A stretch of 64,000 bases of DNA from an uncultured Bariatricus sp. GTDB taxonomy: Bacteria > Bacillota > Clostridia > Lachnospirales > Lachnospiraceae. Below, piece after piece: positions 8,221-16,504 of the stretch; within the stretch, counting starts at the first letter, position 1, and every line of letters begins with the position of its first letter. The DNA lies in assembly GCA_934320645.1 (NCBI GenBank), contig CAKRFP010000006.1, forward strand, positions 25,752 through 89,751. Reading direction: 5' to 3'. The position numbers and the translations under genes were made by a program. Under the pieces are notes generated by a model. It did no database searches. It was given only the letters and a program-made list of their open reading frames with translations, and was not told the DNA's origin.

Positions 8221-8527
8221 TTCATATTCCCCAATAGATTCATTAAAATTTGAAAAAACGGAAGGAAACATCAAAATTTCCTGTCCGATTTCCGTTGGTA
8301 TTGTAACGCCGAAAAAGGGGGAAGTCAACCGTTTTACAGCATTTTCGTAATGTATACGATGATACGAAAATACGGGCATTTTTGTTGTTGTGTATTCGGA
8401 AAAATCTTCCGGCATACGCCTGTGTAAAACTACTTTTATCCGGGAAAAATGTCTGGTAAAAGATTCGTTCAATGCATGACGTAATCGGAAAAAGGACATA
8501 CTAAAAATCAAAAAAGGAGGATGTATA
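8221..8527. other. Divergent intergenic region between yitT and eno
   Basis: 307 bases without a convincing gene. A 9-bp inverted repeat, ATTTTCGTA (8341-8349) and TACGAAAAT (8363-8371), lies near the middle and could be an operator or a small hairpin. AAAAAAGGAGG at the right end is the enolase ribosome site. No clear consensus promoter was found in either direction. Confidence 0.5.
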
Positions 8528-9835
8528 ATGGATCAGTATTTACCAATTACCGATATTATTGCGAGAGAAATTCTGGATTCCAGAGGAAATCCAACCGTGG
8601 AAGTGGAAGTCCTTGCGGGAAGTCATTTTATAGGAAGGGCAATGGTTCCGTCCGGCGCATCGACCGGAAAATATGAAGCAATTGAGCTGAGAGATGGGAA
8701 GCACCGCTATCAGGGGCTTGGTGTCAGGAAAGCTGTGGAGCATGTGAATGACCGGATCATCCGGGAGATTCTTGGAATGAATGTGCTGGAGCAGACGAAG
8801 ATTGACCGGATGCTTCTGGAACTTGATGGGACCGACAACAAGATCAATCTTGGGGCGAATGCAATGCTTGGAGTATCTCTTGCAGTGGCGAGGGCGGCGG
8901 CAAATGCACTGGAAATTCCCCTGTATCAGTATCTTGGTGGCGTAAATGCCAGGCAGATGCCGGTTCCGATGATGAATATTCTGAACGGTGGGCGACATGC
9001 AGACAACTCCATTGATATACAAGAATTTATGATCATGCCGGTTGGGGCAGTCTGCTTTGAAGAGGGACTTCAGATGTGCGCGGAGATCTACAAGATGCTC
9101 CGGGCGATTCTGGAGAAGTATGATTATCCAACTGCGGTTGGAGATGAGGGAGGCTTTGCACCAAACCTACCAGACGCAAAGGAGGCACTCAGGATGATCA
9201 TGCGTGCGATTGAAAAGGCAGGATATAAGCCAAAGGAAGAGATTGTGATCGCACTGGACGTGGCGGCGAGTGAGCTGTATGATAAAGAGCGGAAAGAGTA
9301 TGTATTTCCGGGAGAGGCGAAGATGCACGGGCACAGAGTGGCACGCTCCACAGAAGAAATGATTGATTATTATGAGGAGCTTGCCGGAGAATTTCCAATC
9401 CTTTCGATAGAAGATCCACTGGATGAAGAGGACTGGGAAGGATGGGAGCTTCTGACGACGAGAATGGGGCTGGAGATGCAGCTGGTCGGGGATGATCTGT
9501 TTGTGACCAATGTGAAGCGGCTGAATGCCGGCATCTTAAAGGAGATCGCAAATGCAATTTTGATCAAGGTGAATCAGATCGGAACCCTGACGGAAGCGGT
9601 TGATGCGATCCAGATGGCGCAGAAGGCGGGTTATCAGGCAATCGTATCCCACCGGTCAGGAGAGACGGAAGATCCGTTTATTGCAGATCTTGCAGTGGCA
9701 TTTAACACCGGACAGATCAAAACAGGTGCGCCGTGCAGGTCGGAAAGGATCGCAAAATATAATCAGCTTCTTCGGATCGAAGAGAAGCTGGGAAATATTG
9801 CGAGGTATGAAAATCCGTTTGTAAGATTTTCGTAG
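8528..9835 (+). CDS. eno: Enolase (phosphopyruvate hydratase)
   Basis: Interconverts 2-phosphoglycerate and phosphoenolpyruvate in glycolysis. At 435 residues it is full length. Recognisable blocks in order are REILDSRGNPTVEVEV near the N-terminus, GASTGKYEA (42-50, the mobile loop), the GDEGGFAPN segment with a catalytic Glu, SIEDPLDEEDWEGW and VGDDLFVTN (metal ligands), IKVNQIGTLTEA with the catalytic Lys, and SHRSGETED. AAAAAAGGAGG precedes the ATG with ideal spacing. No other glycolytic gene is adjacent. Confidence 0.97.
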   Translation: MDQYLPITDIIAREILDSRGNPTVEVEVLAGSHFIGRAMVPSGASTGKYEAIELRDGKHRYQGLGVRKAVEHVNDRIIREILGMNVLEQTKIDRMLLELDGTDNKINLGANAMLGVSLAVARAAANALEIPLYQYLGGVNARQMPVPMMNILNGGRHADNSIDIQEFMIMPVGAVCFEEGLQMCAEIYKMLRAILEKYDYPTAVGDEGGFAPNLPDAKEALRMIMRAIEKAGYKPKEEIVIALDVAASELYDKERKEYVFPGEAKMHGHRVARSTEEMIDYYEELAGEFPILSIEDPLDEEDWEGWELLTTRMGLEMQLVGDDLFVTNVKRLNAGILKEIANAILIKVNQIGTLTEAVDAIQMAQKAGYQAIVSHRSGETEDPFIADLAVAFNTGQIKTGAPCRSERIAKYNQLLRIEEKLGNIARYENPFVRFS

Positions 9836-9863
9836 AAGATTTTCAGGGACAAAAAAGAACTGG

Positions 9864-9893
9864 TTGAAACAGGAAGAGAAGGCATGATATAAT
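9864..9893 (+). promoter_or_regulatory. SigA promoter upstream of the GNAT gene
   Basis: TTGAAA (9864-9869), 18-base spacer, TATAAT (9888-9893). Transcription would start near 9900, 150 bases before the gene, and pass through the hairpin at 9924-9970. Confidence 0.65.
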
Positions 9894-9923
9894 AAGTGCC
9901 AGTGGATAGAATTAGAAAGATAA

Positions 9924-9970
9924 AAAAGAGATCATTTTCCGAAACAGAAATTGGGGAAAGATCTCTTTTA
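9924..9970 (+). terminator. Leader hairpin / possible attenuator before the GNAT gene
   Basis: AAAAGAGATC (9924-9933) pairs with GATCTCTTTT (9960-9969), extended by ATTTTCC against GGGGAAA. The right arm ends in T4, so it may terminate a short RNA of about 70 nt from the promoter at 9864, or serve as a 3' stem. The purpose is unknown. Confidence 0.55.
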
Positions 9971-10049
9971 CTATAGAAGAATTACATCTTTATACAAAGA
10001 AGAGAAAGCTGTCGGAATCAGGTCAGACAGAAAAAGGAGAATTACGAAA

Positions 10050-10493
10050 ATGATCAGAAAAATAAAAGCAGAAGATAAAGAGATTTACATAAAAATGGCG
10101 CACGATTTTTACCGGTCATCCGCGGTGGATCATCCAATCCCGGATTCCTGTCTGGAAAAGACATTTGAAGAATGTATGAAAAGTGACACCTATGCGGAGC
10201 TTTTTATTCTGGAATGGGAAGGCGAAACTGCAGGCTACGGACTGATCGCAAAGACTTTTTCACAGGAAGCAGGCGGGATGGTGTACTGGCTGGAAGAGCT
10301 GTATATATTGGAAGAATATCGTTCTAAGGGACTTGGAAGCGAGTATTTCAGATATATGGAAGAACACAAAGAAGAGGGTGTGACAAGATTCCGTCTGGAA
10401 GTGGAAAAGGAAAATGAAAGAGCCTGGAAACTGTATAAGAGACAGGGATATGATTGGCTGGAATATGATGAGATGATCAAGGACTTCTGTTAG
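10050..10493 (+). CDS. GNAT family N-acetyltransferase
   Basis: 147 residues from the ATG at 10050, preceded by AAAAGGAGA nine bases upstream; the frame is open another 99 bases but has no ribosome site there. Motif A of the acetyl-CoA fold is visible in LEELYILEEYRSKGLGSEYF, where RSKGLG contacts the pyrophosphate, and motif B in RLEVEKENERAWKLYKRQGY. Acceptor substrate is not predictable. The gene follows its own promoter and a leader hairpin and precedes the tRNA cluster. Confidence 0.85.
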   Translation: MIRKIKAEDKEIYIKMAHDFYRSSAVDHPIPDSCLEKTFEECMKSDTYAELFILEWEGETAGYGLIAKTFSQEAGGMVYWLEELYILEEYRSKGLGSEYFRYMEEHKEEGVTRFRLEVEKENERAWKLYKRQGYDWLEYDEMIKDFC

Positions 10494-10560
10494 AAAAATG
10501 TCAGAAAAAAGAAGAAGAAGTACTTGAAATGACTTTCTTTAAAAAAATGTAAAAAAATGC

Positions 10561-10588
10561 TTGCATTTCCGTAAAGATTTGCTATAAT
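10561..10588 (+). promoter_or_regulatory. SigA promoter of the tRNA cluster
   Basis: TTGCAT (10561-10566), 16-base spacer, TATAAT (10583-10588), 42 bases before the first tRNA. No equally good promoter precedes the second tRNA pair, so all four are probably one transcript. Confidence 0.7.
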
Positions 10589-10630
10589 AAATTTGTTCGC
10601 TGTTGAGAACCAGAGCGGACAAGCAGATGA

Positions 10631-10701
10631 TGCGGATTGGTGTAATGGCAGCACAGCAGACTCTGACTCTGTTAGTAGAGGTTCGAGTCCTCTATCCGTA
10701 G
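10631..10701 (+). tRNA. tRNA-Gln (CTG), copy 1
   Basis: 71 bases. Acceptor TGCGGAT pairs with ATCCGTA (one wobble); the anticodon stem is GCAGA/TCTGT with loop CTCTGAC, giving anticodon CTG; the T arm is GAGGTTCGAGTCCTC-like. CCA is not encoded. With GatCAB in the window, tRNA-Gln may be charged indirectly through Glu-tRNA(Gln). Confidence 0.93.
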
Positions 10702-10755
10702 TTCCTTAATTGAATAAGGACTTGACTGGACACATAAATTGTTCGGTACGGTTAT

Positions 10756-10829
<74 letters not shown>

Positions 10830-10894
10830 TTTGGTTTTCCAAAAATATATAATGTTTTGTTCATTTTGATGGACAGATATTAACAGATGATTGA

Positions 10895-10965
10895 TGCGGA
10901 TTGGTGTAATGGCAGCACAGCAGACTCTGACTCTGTTAGTAGAGGTTCGAGTCCTCTATCCGTAG
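10895..10965 (+). tRNA. tRNA-Gln (CTG), copy 2
   Basis: Identical in sequence to the copy at 10631-10701. The spacer after it (TAATTGAATAAG) also matches the spacer after copy 1, showing that the Gln-Pro pair was duplicated as a block. Confidence 0.93.
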
Positions 10966-11027
10966 TTTCTAATTGAATAAGAATTTAAGTTGGATATTCC
11001 ATTTGGGATATCCAATGTATTTATTAT

Positions 11028-11101
<74 letters not shown>

Positions 11102-11155
11102 TTTTTGTGTGCATAAATTTAGCAGGAGCCAGCCGGTCCGGATATGTCTGAATAT

Positions 11156-11216
11156 AAAAATCTCTTTTGACACAGGTGCGAAGAAACGATTTGCATTAGT
11201 CAGACGAGATTTTTTG
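11156..11216 (+). terminator. Possible terminator of the tRNA operon
   Basis: AAAAATCTC (11156-11164) pairs with GAGATTTTT (11206-11214), followed by further T. The loop is long (about 41 bases) with a small inner TGAC/GTCA pair, so it is weaker than typical. The rest of 11102-11352 holds no gene; short frames there overlap the tRNA. Confidence 0.45.
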
Positions 11217-11352
11217 CATCATTCTTTGTTAATATTGTATGAAAAGGTCATGGAATCACAGGGTAAGTTGTGATAAAATCTGAATAGAACTGCTTTTGGG
11301 GAAAAGAAGATGATTCTGACAGGCAGGGAATAAGATTGGAAAGAAGGAAAAA

Positions 11353-13029
11353 ATGATGGAAAAATTTTCAGAGATGAAATATGTACGTCCAGACGGGGAA
11401 GCGTACATCCAGACCATCCAGAAAGAAACAAAGAATTTTAACGAGGCTGCAGATTATGAGAGTGCACATCAGGCATTTGTTGCAATTCTGAATGCAAATA
11501 GTCACTTCAATACGACGCGTGTTATGGCGAATATTCGTAACAGTCAGGATACCAATGATGAATTCTATCGGAAAGAGATGGAGTACATTTTTGAGCTTGA
11601 GCCGAAGGTTGACGTGGAACTGAAAAAATTCTATGAGAGCTATCTGAAATCTTCCTATAAAGCAGAACTTGAAAAAGAGTTTGGAGAAGTCTATTCCAAA
11701 CAAGCTGAGAACAAAGTCCGGCTTACGGATCCATGCAACGCTGATCTGCAGATCCAGGAGAATAAACTGATTCAGAAATATTTCCAGGTTGCAGCAGCAC
11801 CGGTTATAGATTTCCACGGAGAACAGCTTGGTTTCTATGGACTGTTAAAGATGATGGAAGATATCGACAGAAACATTCGTAAAGAAGCATTTGAAAAATG
11901 GGCAGATTTGTATAAATCTATTTCCGGCGAACTGGATTCTATTTACACAGAATTGATCGGAATCCGTCAGTTGATGGCAAAGAATCTTGGATTTAAAGGT
12001 TATGCTGAGATGATGTATCATAAGATGGAACGATTTGAATATACACCGGAAGACGTAGCGATTTTCCGTAAACAGATCCGGGAACATATCGTACCACTTT
12101 GTCAGAAGCTTTACGCGGAACAGAGAGAAAGACTTGGCATTGACGAACTGAAATATTATGACGAAAGTCTTACCTATCCAGATGGAAATGCAGTTCCGGA
12201 GGGAACCGAAGAAGAACTTCTGGAAAAAGCAAGAACCATGTATCATGAACTTTCTAAAGAAACAGGAGAATTCTTTGATTTTATGATGGAATACCGTCTG
12301 TTTGATCTGGAAGGAAGACAGGGAAAACAGCAGGGTGGCTACTGTGACTTTATGGAAGAATATAAGGCACCGTTCATTTTTGCAAACTTTAATGGAACCA
12401 ATGCAGATGTCAATGTCCTTACCCACGAAGCAGGACATGCCTTTGAAGCATACACAGCGTCACGCAATATTCCGGTATTATCGCAGACATTCAGTACCGC
12501 AGAGATCAGCGAGATCCATTCGATGGCAATGGAATATTTCACATTGCCATGGATGCATCTGTTCTTTGGCGAAAATGCAGAAAAACAGAAAAAAGCATAC
12601 CTGTGGGATTCACTGGAAGCAATGCCGTACATGGCATGCGTAGATGAATTCCAGCACCGTGTCTACGCTGAGAATCTGATCGATGCAATGGAAAGAAGAA
12701 AAGTATGGCACGAACTGGAAGAAATCTATCTCCCATGGAGAAATTACGACGGCAACGAATTCCTGGAACAGGGTGGATTCTGGATGCAGAAACAGCACCT
12801 CTTCATGTGCCCGTTCTACTACATTGATTACGCCGTATCCCGCGTAGGAGCCCTCGAATACTACGGAAAAATGCAGGAAGACCTGGAAAGTGCATGGAAA
12901 GATTACTACGCGCTCTGCCGCCAGGGTGGAAGCAAAGGTTACCACGAACTCCTGAAAATCGGAAACCTAAGCGATCCATTCAAAGAAGGAACTATCTACA
13001 ACGTCCTGAAAAAACTGAACCTGATCTAG
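11353..13029 (+). CDS. M3 family oligoendopeptidase (PepF-like)
   Basis: Cytoplasmic zinc metallopeptidase that cuts short peptides. HEAGH at residues 358-362 gives the two zinc His and the catalytic Glu; a Glu in EISEIHSMAMEYF about 25 residues later is the third ligand. At 558 residues it matches the M3 oligoendopeptidase group common in Clostridia. Two ATGs are adjacent (11353 and 11356) behind AAGGA; the choice changes one residue. It probably recycles peptides taken up during fermentation of amino acids. The following intergenic region is unusually structured. Confidence 0.92.
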   Translation: MMEKFSEMKYVRPDGEAYIQTIQKETKNFNEAADYESAHQAFVAILNANSHFNTTRVMANIRNSQDTNDEFYRKEMEYIFELEPKVDVELKKFYESYLKSSYKAELEKEFGEVYSKQAENKVRLTDPCNADLQIQENKLIQKYFQVAAAPVIDFHGEQLGFYGLLKMMEDIDRNIRKEAFEKWADLYKSISGELDSIYTELIGIRQLMAKNLGFKGYAEMMYHKMERFEYTPEDVAIFRKQIREHIVPLCQKLYAEQRERLGIDELKYYDESLTYPDGNAVPEGTEEELLEKARTMYHELSKETGEFFDFMMEYRLFDLEGRQGKQQGGYCDFMEEYKAPFIFANFNGTNADVNVLTHEAGHAFEAYTASRNIPVLSQTFSTAEISEIHSMAMEYFTLPWMHLFFGENAEKQKKAYLWDSLEAMPYMACVDEFQHRVYAENLIDAMERRKVWHELEEIYLPWRNYDGNEFLEQGGFWMQKQHLFMCPFYYIDYAVSRVGALEYYGKMQEDLESAWKDYYALCRQGGSKGYHELLKIGNLSDPFKEGTIYNVLKKLNLI

Positions 13030-13064
13030 GTGAAAGAAAACTAAAAAAACATGATATCGATTAC

Positions 13065-13118
13065 ATAATCTTATTGCATGTACTGGAGGGACAAGGTATA
13101 ATTTACTTATAAGATTAT
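13065..13118 (+). promoter_or_regulatory. Promoter of the fructokinase gene flanked by an inverted repeat
   Basis: TTGCAT (13074-13079), 17-base spacer, TATAAT (13097-13102). The 10-bp arms ATAATCTTAT (13065-13074) and ATAAGATTAT (13109-13118) bracket it, one overlapping the -35 box and one covering the expected start site. A second dyad, TATCGAT (13055-13061) and ATCGATA (13135-13141), lies outside. This is the layout of a repressor that occupies both arms. Confidence 0.65.
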
Positions 13119-13150
13119 GGGAACGAAGATTATTATCGATAACCTTGAGG

Positions 13151-13311
13151 GACGAATTACACAAAAGAACTGTTTCAAATTCTAATTTTGTGCAATGGAG
13201 ATGAAACTCAAAAATCGTGGAAGCCTCTGCTGAACACGATTTTCGCCCTAAGAGGTTCATCGGAATGGTTTGCACAACTGAATTTGAAACAGTTCTTTTG
13301 TGTAATTCGTC
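13151..13311 (+). repeat. Structured element B2 with perfect 32-bp inverted arms, in the fructokinase leader
   Basis: Arms 13151-13182 and 13280-13311 pair perfectly over 32 bp. Inside are nested pairings: TTGTGCAA (13188-13195) with TTGCACAA (13270-13277); GATGAA (13200-13205) with TTCATC (13256-13261); AAAATCGTG (13211-13219) with CACGATTTT (13235-13243). The loop of the last stem holds CCTCT (13224-13228), which can pair with AGAGG (13251-13255) to form an H-type pseudoknot. Being downstream of the promoter at 13074, it would be transcribed as part of a leader of roughly 255 nt. It is related to B1 at 2788-2864. It may be a cis-regulatory RNA, an independent RNA or a palindromic mobile element. 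Confidence 0.75.
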
Positions 13312-13363
13312 TTCACAGCCTATAACTTCGCATCCAAGAAGATTATAAAGAGAGGAATCGAAT

Positions 13364-14329
13364 ATGGAAAAAATCTATGATGTAACCGCATTAGGTGAAT
13401 TACTAATTGATTTTACAGAGAATGGAACAAGCACACAGAGCAATCCGCTTCTGGAAGCCAACCCGGGCGGCGCACCGTGCAATGTACTTGCCATGCTTGA
13501 AAAGCTTGGGAAAAAGACCGCATTTATCGGAAAAGTCGGAAAAGATATGTTCGGTGAGCAGCTGAAAACCGCAGTTGAAGAAGTTGGAATCGATACACGG
13601 AACCTGGTAATGGACGAAGAAGTACATACGACACTTGCATTTGTACATACTTATCCGGATGGTGACAGAGATTTCTCGTTTTACCGGAATCCGGGAGCAG
13701 ATATGATGCTGAAAAAAGAAGAAGTGGATGAAGAACTGATCCGTTCGGCAAAGATTTTTCACTTTGGAACACTTTCCTCTACCCATGAAGGTGTAAGAGA
13801 AGCAACAAGATATGCAATTGACGTGGCAAAAGAAGCAGGATGTATCGTAAGTTTTGATCCGAATCTCCGACCACCGCTCTGGAAATCACTGGATGATGCA
13901 AAGGCTGAGATCGAATATGGTCTTTCAAAGTGCGATATTCTGAAGATTTCAGATAATGAAGTGGAATTCCTTTTTGGAACAACAGATTACGATGAAGGAG
14001 CAAGACTGATCCGCGAGAAATACCAGATTCCGCTGGTTCTCATTACTCTTGGAAAAGACGGAAGCCGTGCATATTACAAAGATCTCCGGGTAGAAGTTCC
14101 GGGCTTTGTCCAGGAGCATACGATCGAGACGACCGGAGCCGGAGATACGTTCTGTGCCAATTCCCTGAATTATATTCTGGAGCATGGAATGGAAGAGCTG
14201 ACCGAAGAAAATTTAAAAGAGCTTCTCACATTTGCAAATGCGGCAGCATCCCTGATCACCACAAGAAAAGGGGCACTTCGGGTTATGCCGACCAGAGAAG
14301 AAATCGAGAACTTTATCCAGAATGTATAA
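13364..14329 (+). CDS. PfkB family carbohydrate kinase, probable fructokinase
   Basis: Phosphorylates a sugar, most likely fructose, with ATP. Both PfkB signatures are present: GGAPCNVLAMLEKLG near residues 33-47, with GKVGKDMFG shortly after, and the ATP/catalytic signature TTGAGDTFCANSLNY near 252 with the catalytic Asp in GAGD. Length 321 suits the ScrK/fructokinase and ribokinase group. AGAGAGG precedes the ATG. No sugar transporter or invertase is adjacent. The long structured leader (element B2) and the flanked promoter suggest elaborate control. A 2-keto-3-deoxygluconate or tagatose kinase cannot be excluded. Confidence 0.88.
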   Translation: MEKIYDVTALGELLIDFTENGTSTQSNPLLEANPGGAPCNVLAMLEKLGKKTAFIGKVGKDMFGEQLKTAVEEVGIDTRNLVMDEEVHTTLAFVHTYPDGDRDFSFYRNPGADMMLKKEEVDEELIRSAKIFHFGTLSSTHEGVREATRYAIDVAKEAGCIVSFDPNLRPPLWKSLDDAKAEIEYGLSKCDILKISDNEVEFLFGTTDYDEGARLIREKYQIPLVLITLGKDGSRAYYKDLRVEVPGFVQEHTIETTGAGDTFCANSLNYILEHGMEELTEENLKELLTFANAAASLITTRKGALRVMPTREEIENFIQNV

Positions 14330-14355
14330 AAAAGGAATCTGTTGTAAGACAGAAG

Positions 14356-14398
14356 AGAAGAACCTCTGCTTGACATCTTGTCCGGCAGAGGTTCTTCT
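14356..14398. terminator. Bidirectional terminator after fructokinase
   Basis: AGAAGAACCTCTGC (14356-14369) and GCAGAGGTTCTTCT (14385-14398) form a perfect 14-bp stem between convergent genes. T-rich sequence follows on both strands. Confidence 0.8.
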
Positions 14399-14414
14399 GT
14401 GCATGTTATAATAT

Positions 14415-14978
14415 TTATTTTTTCTTATTCCAGACATGAACCCCTGCAAGGATTCCACCAATATACAGAATACTGATGAGTACCGTAGGATTCTCATGGA
14501 GACTGTATACTACAGCTACAATTGCAGCGAGGATCACTGTCAGCATAAAGGCATTCATGATCCGTTTTTCGCGGATGTTGCGTTCCTGCACCTGGAGCTC
14601 ATGACGCTTTTCTTCAAGCTTCAGATATTCGAGAAGCTGGTCATCCGGAATTTTTTCCAGGATATATTTTTCACGCAGATAGTTCAGTTCCTTTGCCGTA
14701 TGGAAAATGCGGTGGTGGGAACTTTTCTTTTCTCCGGTAAACGGATCTTTTTCGGAATCGTCAGAAGATTTGAAATCTTCCGATGAAAAATCCGTGGAAG
14801 TATTCTCTTTTTCTTTAGATGAAATGGTTTCTGCTTCAGGGGAATCTGGTTCCGGAGCTGGAGCTTCCTGGGATGGTACATCAGTGGCTGTATGGATGTC
14901 TCCGGATTCGGAAACTGGTTCTGTAGAAAGCTTTGGATCAGAATCGGCAGATTCTGAGAAAGCTAAAATTTCGGACAT
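14415..14978 (-). CDS. Membrane protein with disordered acidic N-terminus, unknown function
   Basis: 187 residues. Residues 1-75 are rich in Ser, Glu, Asp and Pro and look disordered. Residues about 90-135 are charged and helical, likely a coiled coil (LREKYILEKIPDDQLLEYLKLEEKRHE). Two membrane helices follow, near 141-158 and 163-180, with a basic end. It resembles hypothetical proteins seen across Lachnospiraceae, but no family name is certain. AAGGAGG before the ATG confirms it is expressed. It converges on fructokinase and has no partner upstream within 100 bases. Confidence 0.7.
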   Translation of the reverse strand: MSEILAFSESADSDPKLSTEPVSESGDIHTATDVPSQEAPAPEPDSPEAETISSKEKENTSTDFSSEDFKSSDDSEKDPFTGEKKSSHHRIFHTAKELNYLREKYILEKIPDDQLLEYLKLEEKRHELQVQERNIREKRIMNAFMLTVILAAIVAVVYSLHENPTVLISILYIGGILAGVHVWNKKK

Positions 14979-15085
14979 ATCTTAACCTCCTTCGACCATG
15001 AAAATGATCGATTTTCTTTTCTTATAGAATACCAGTTTCGTATAAAAATTTCAATCGACAGCGAGAAGGAAATGTCTGCTGAGGA

Positions 15086-15862
15086 TTATAAGAAAATCTC
15101 ATTTGGCTTTTGTCCAGATAACAGATTTTTTATTTTCAGAGATGCGGCAGCCAAAAAGACAGGGTTTAGCTTCCGGATACCTTTTGGACAGGCGGCGATA
15201 CATCCCATACAACTGATACATTTGCTACTATCGCCGGTTCGGATATTATTTTTATTGATTGCACCTGTTGGGCAGGCATCGGCACATTTTCCACAGCCAG
15301 TGCAGGAAGCACTTGCTTTTGGAACAACATTCAGGTTGCCAAGGCGTTTATACTCATGACTGCCAGGCACGAAATAATCAGTAGACAATTCTTTGTCAGA
15401 GGAAAGTTTTTCGAGTATTTCTTCTGCAAATTTCTTTAACTCTTTGCTATCTTCTTCGTCTGGTCGTCCACTGCCGAATTGGCGCATGATAGAATGTTCT
15501 GCAACAGCTGCAACGGAGGCGATAACATTGAAACCGCATAACTCGGCGGTATCTTTTAACTGGATCAGACCATCGTCATATGCGCGATTTCCATATACGG
15601 CAATAACTACACAATTTGCATGGTTCCCTTTTATCTCTTTCATCCTTTCAATGGCGATATCAGGAATAACGCCTTCGAATACAGGAGCTGCGATGACAGC
15701 AAGTGAATCAGAAGGGACTGTTACATCTGAAAAGCTGACATCGTGCCGGATAAGATTCACGGTATTTGTAATATTTCCCAGATAGCAGCTGATCTGGTCT
15801 GCAACTTTTTTGGTCCCTCCGGTAGGACTAAATGTAATTTCTACAACTGGATATGTTTTCAT
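15086..15862 (-). CDS. EFR1 family ferredoxin (flavodoxin fold plus 2[4Fe-4S])
   Basis: Electron transfer protein, 258 residues. The N-terminal flavodoxin-like domain starts with ITFSPTGGTKKVA, whose SPTGGT (residues 12-17) would hold the FMN phosphate. The C-terminus has two complete clusters: Cys187, 190, 193 and 197 (CTGCGKCADACP) and Cys215, 218, 221 and 225 (CISCMGCIAACP). Such proteins are common in strict anaerobes; partners are unknown. AAAGGAG precedes the ATG. It is divergent from an Rrf2-family regulator, and its TTGACA box lies inside an inverted repeat, so it is probably the target of that regulator. Confidence 0.88.
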   Translation of the reverse strand: MKTYPVVEITFSPTGGTKKVADQISCYLGNITNTVNLIRHDVSFSDVTVPSDSLAVIAAPVFEGVIPDIAIERMKEIKGNHANCVVIAVYGNRAYDDGLIQLKDTAELCGFNVIASVAAVAEHSIMRQFGSGRPDEEDSKELKKFAEEILEKLSSDKELSTDYFVPGSHEYKRLGNLNVVPKASASCTGCGKCADACPTGAINKNNIRTGDSSKCISCMGCIAACPKGIRKLNPVFLAAASLKIKNLLSGQKPNEIFL

Positions 15863-15905
15863 TCTTTCTCCTTTGGTGTAATTTTTGAATTTACAATAAG
15901 ACTAT

Positions 15906-15941
15906 CATTTCATAGATGTAATGTCAATATTTACATCTATA
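15906..15941 (-). promoter_or_regulatory. EFR1 promoter overlapping an inverted-repeat operator
   Basis: ATAGATGTAA (15912-15921) and TTACATCTAT (15931-15940) form a perfect 10-bp inverted repeat with a 9-base spacer. On the minus strand TTGACA (15927-15922) lies in that spacer, with a weak -10 (TAGTCT) 17 bases further. Binding of the divergent Rrf2 regulator would block it. Confidence 0.65.
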
Positions 15942-15987
15942 GAAAAATATGATAAGCTAAAATGAAATCAAAGGAGGAAGTCAGAGT

Positions 15988-16428
15988 ATGCAGTTATCAA
16001 TAAGGGCATCGCTTGCAATCCATTGTCTGATACTGGTCAGTGAATTTGGAGAGACGGATAAGATCACAAGTGAAAAGATTGCTTTATCAACGGGAACGAA
16101 TCCGGTAGCGATACGCAGTATCATGAGTGCTTTAAAAAAAGATGGAATCCTTAATGTGAAAAACGGTACCGGTGGAACGACTTTAAATATGCCGCCGGAA
16201 GAAATTACAGTATACAGAATCTGCAATGCCGTGAAACCGCAGTTCTGTAAAAATATATTTCACGTACATACCAAAGCTTCTAAATTGTGTCCAGTTGGAC
16301 GTAACATCCGGGCGGTTTTGCGACACTCCTATTCTAAATTTGAATCTGCATTGGAAGACAGCCTGAAGACAGTTACGCTTGCAGATATGATCCGGGATTA
16401 TCATATGCAGCTGGAAAAAGAGAAATAA
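15988..16428 (+). CDS. Rrf2 family transcriptional regulator
   Basis: 146-residue winged-helix regulator. MQLSIRASLAIHCLILVSE and the recognition region NPVAIRSIMSALKKDGIL match Rrf2 proteins. The usual three-Cys cluster loop is reduced to Cys87 and Cys101 (FCK and KLCPVG), so cluster binding is doubtful; it is closer to the YwnA-like subgroup. AAAGGAGG precedes the ATG. It is divergent from the EFR1 ferredoxin gene with a shared 125-base region holding a perfect inverted repeat, its likely operator, and may respond to redox or a small thiol-reactive signal (inference). Confidence 0.85.
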   Translation: MQLSIRASLAIHCLILVSEFGETDKITSEKIALSTGTNPVAIRSIMSALKKDGILNVKNGTGGTTLNMPPEEITVYRICNAVKPQFCKNIFHVHTKASKLCPVGRNIRAVLRHSYSKFESALEDSLKTVTLADMIRDYHMQLEKEK

Positions 16429-16444
16429 TCTTTGTCAGTTGGAA

Positions 16445-16473
16445 TTGTCAAAAAAAGAAAAATTTTCTATAAT
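16445..16473 (+). promoter_or_regulatory. SigA promoter upstream of repeat A2 and the CLC gene
   Basis: TTGTCA (16445-16450), 17-base spacer, TATAAT (16468-16473). A transcript from about 16480 would contain the whole repeat at 16505-16697. Confidence 0.7.
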
Positions 16474-16504
16474 AAAAAGTGGAATAAGGATGTGTATACA
16501 GCAT

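Noticed and set aside
8221..8511. N-terminal extension of the YitT protein
   Set aside because: The extra peptide is basic and unlike family members; a ribosome site precedes the internal ATG at 8220.
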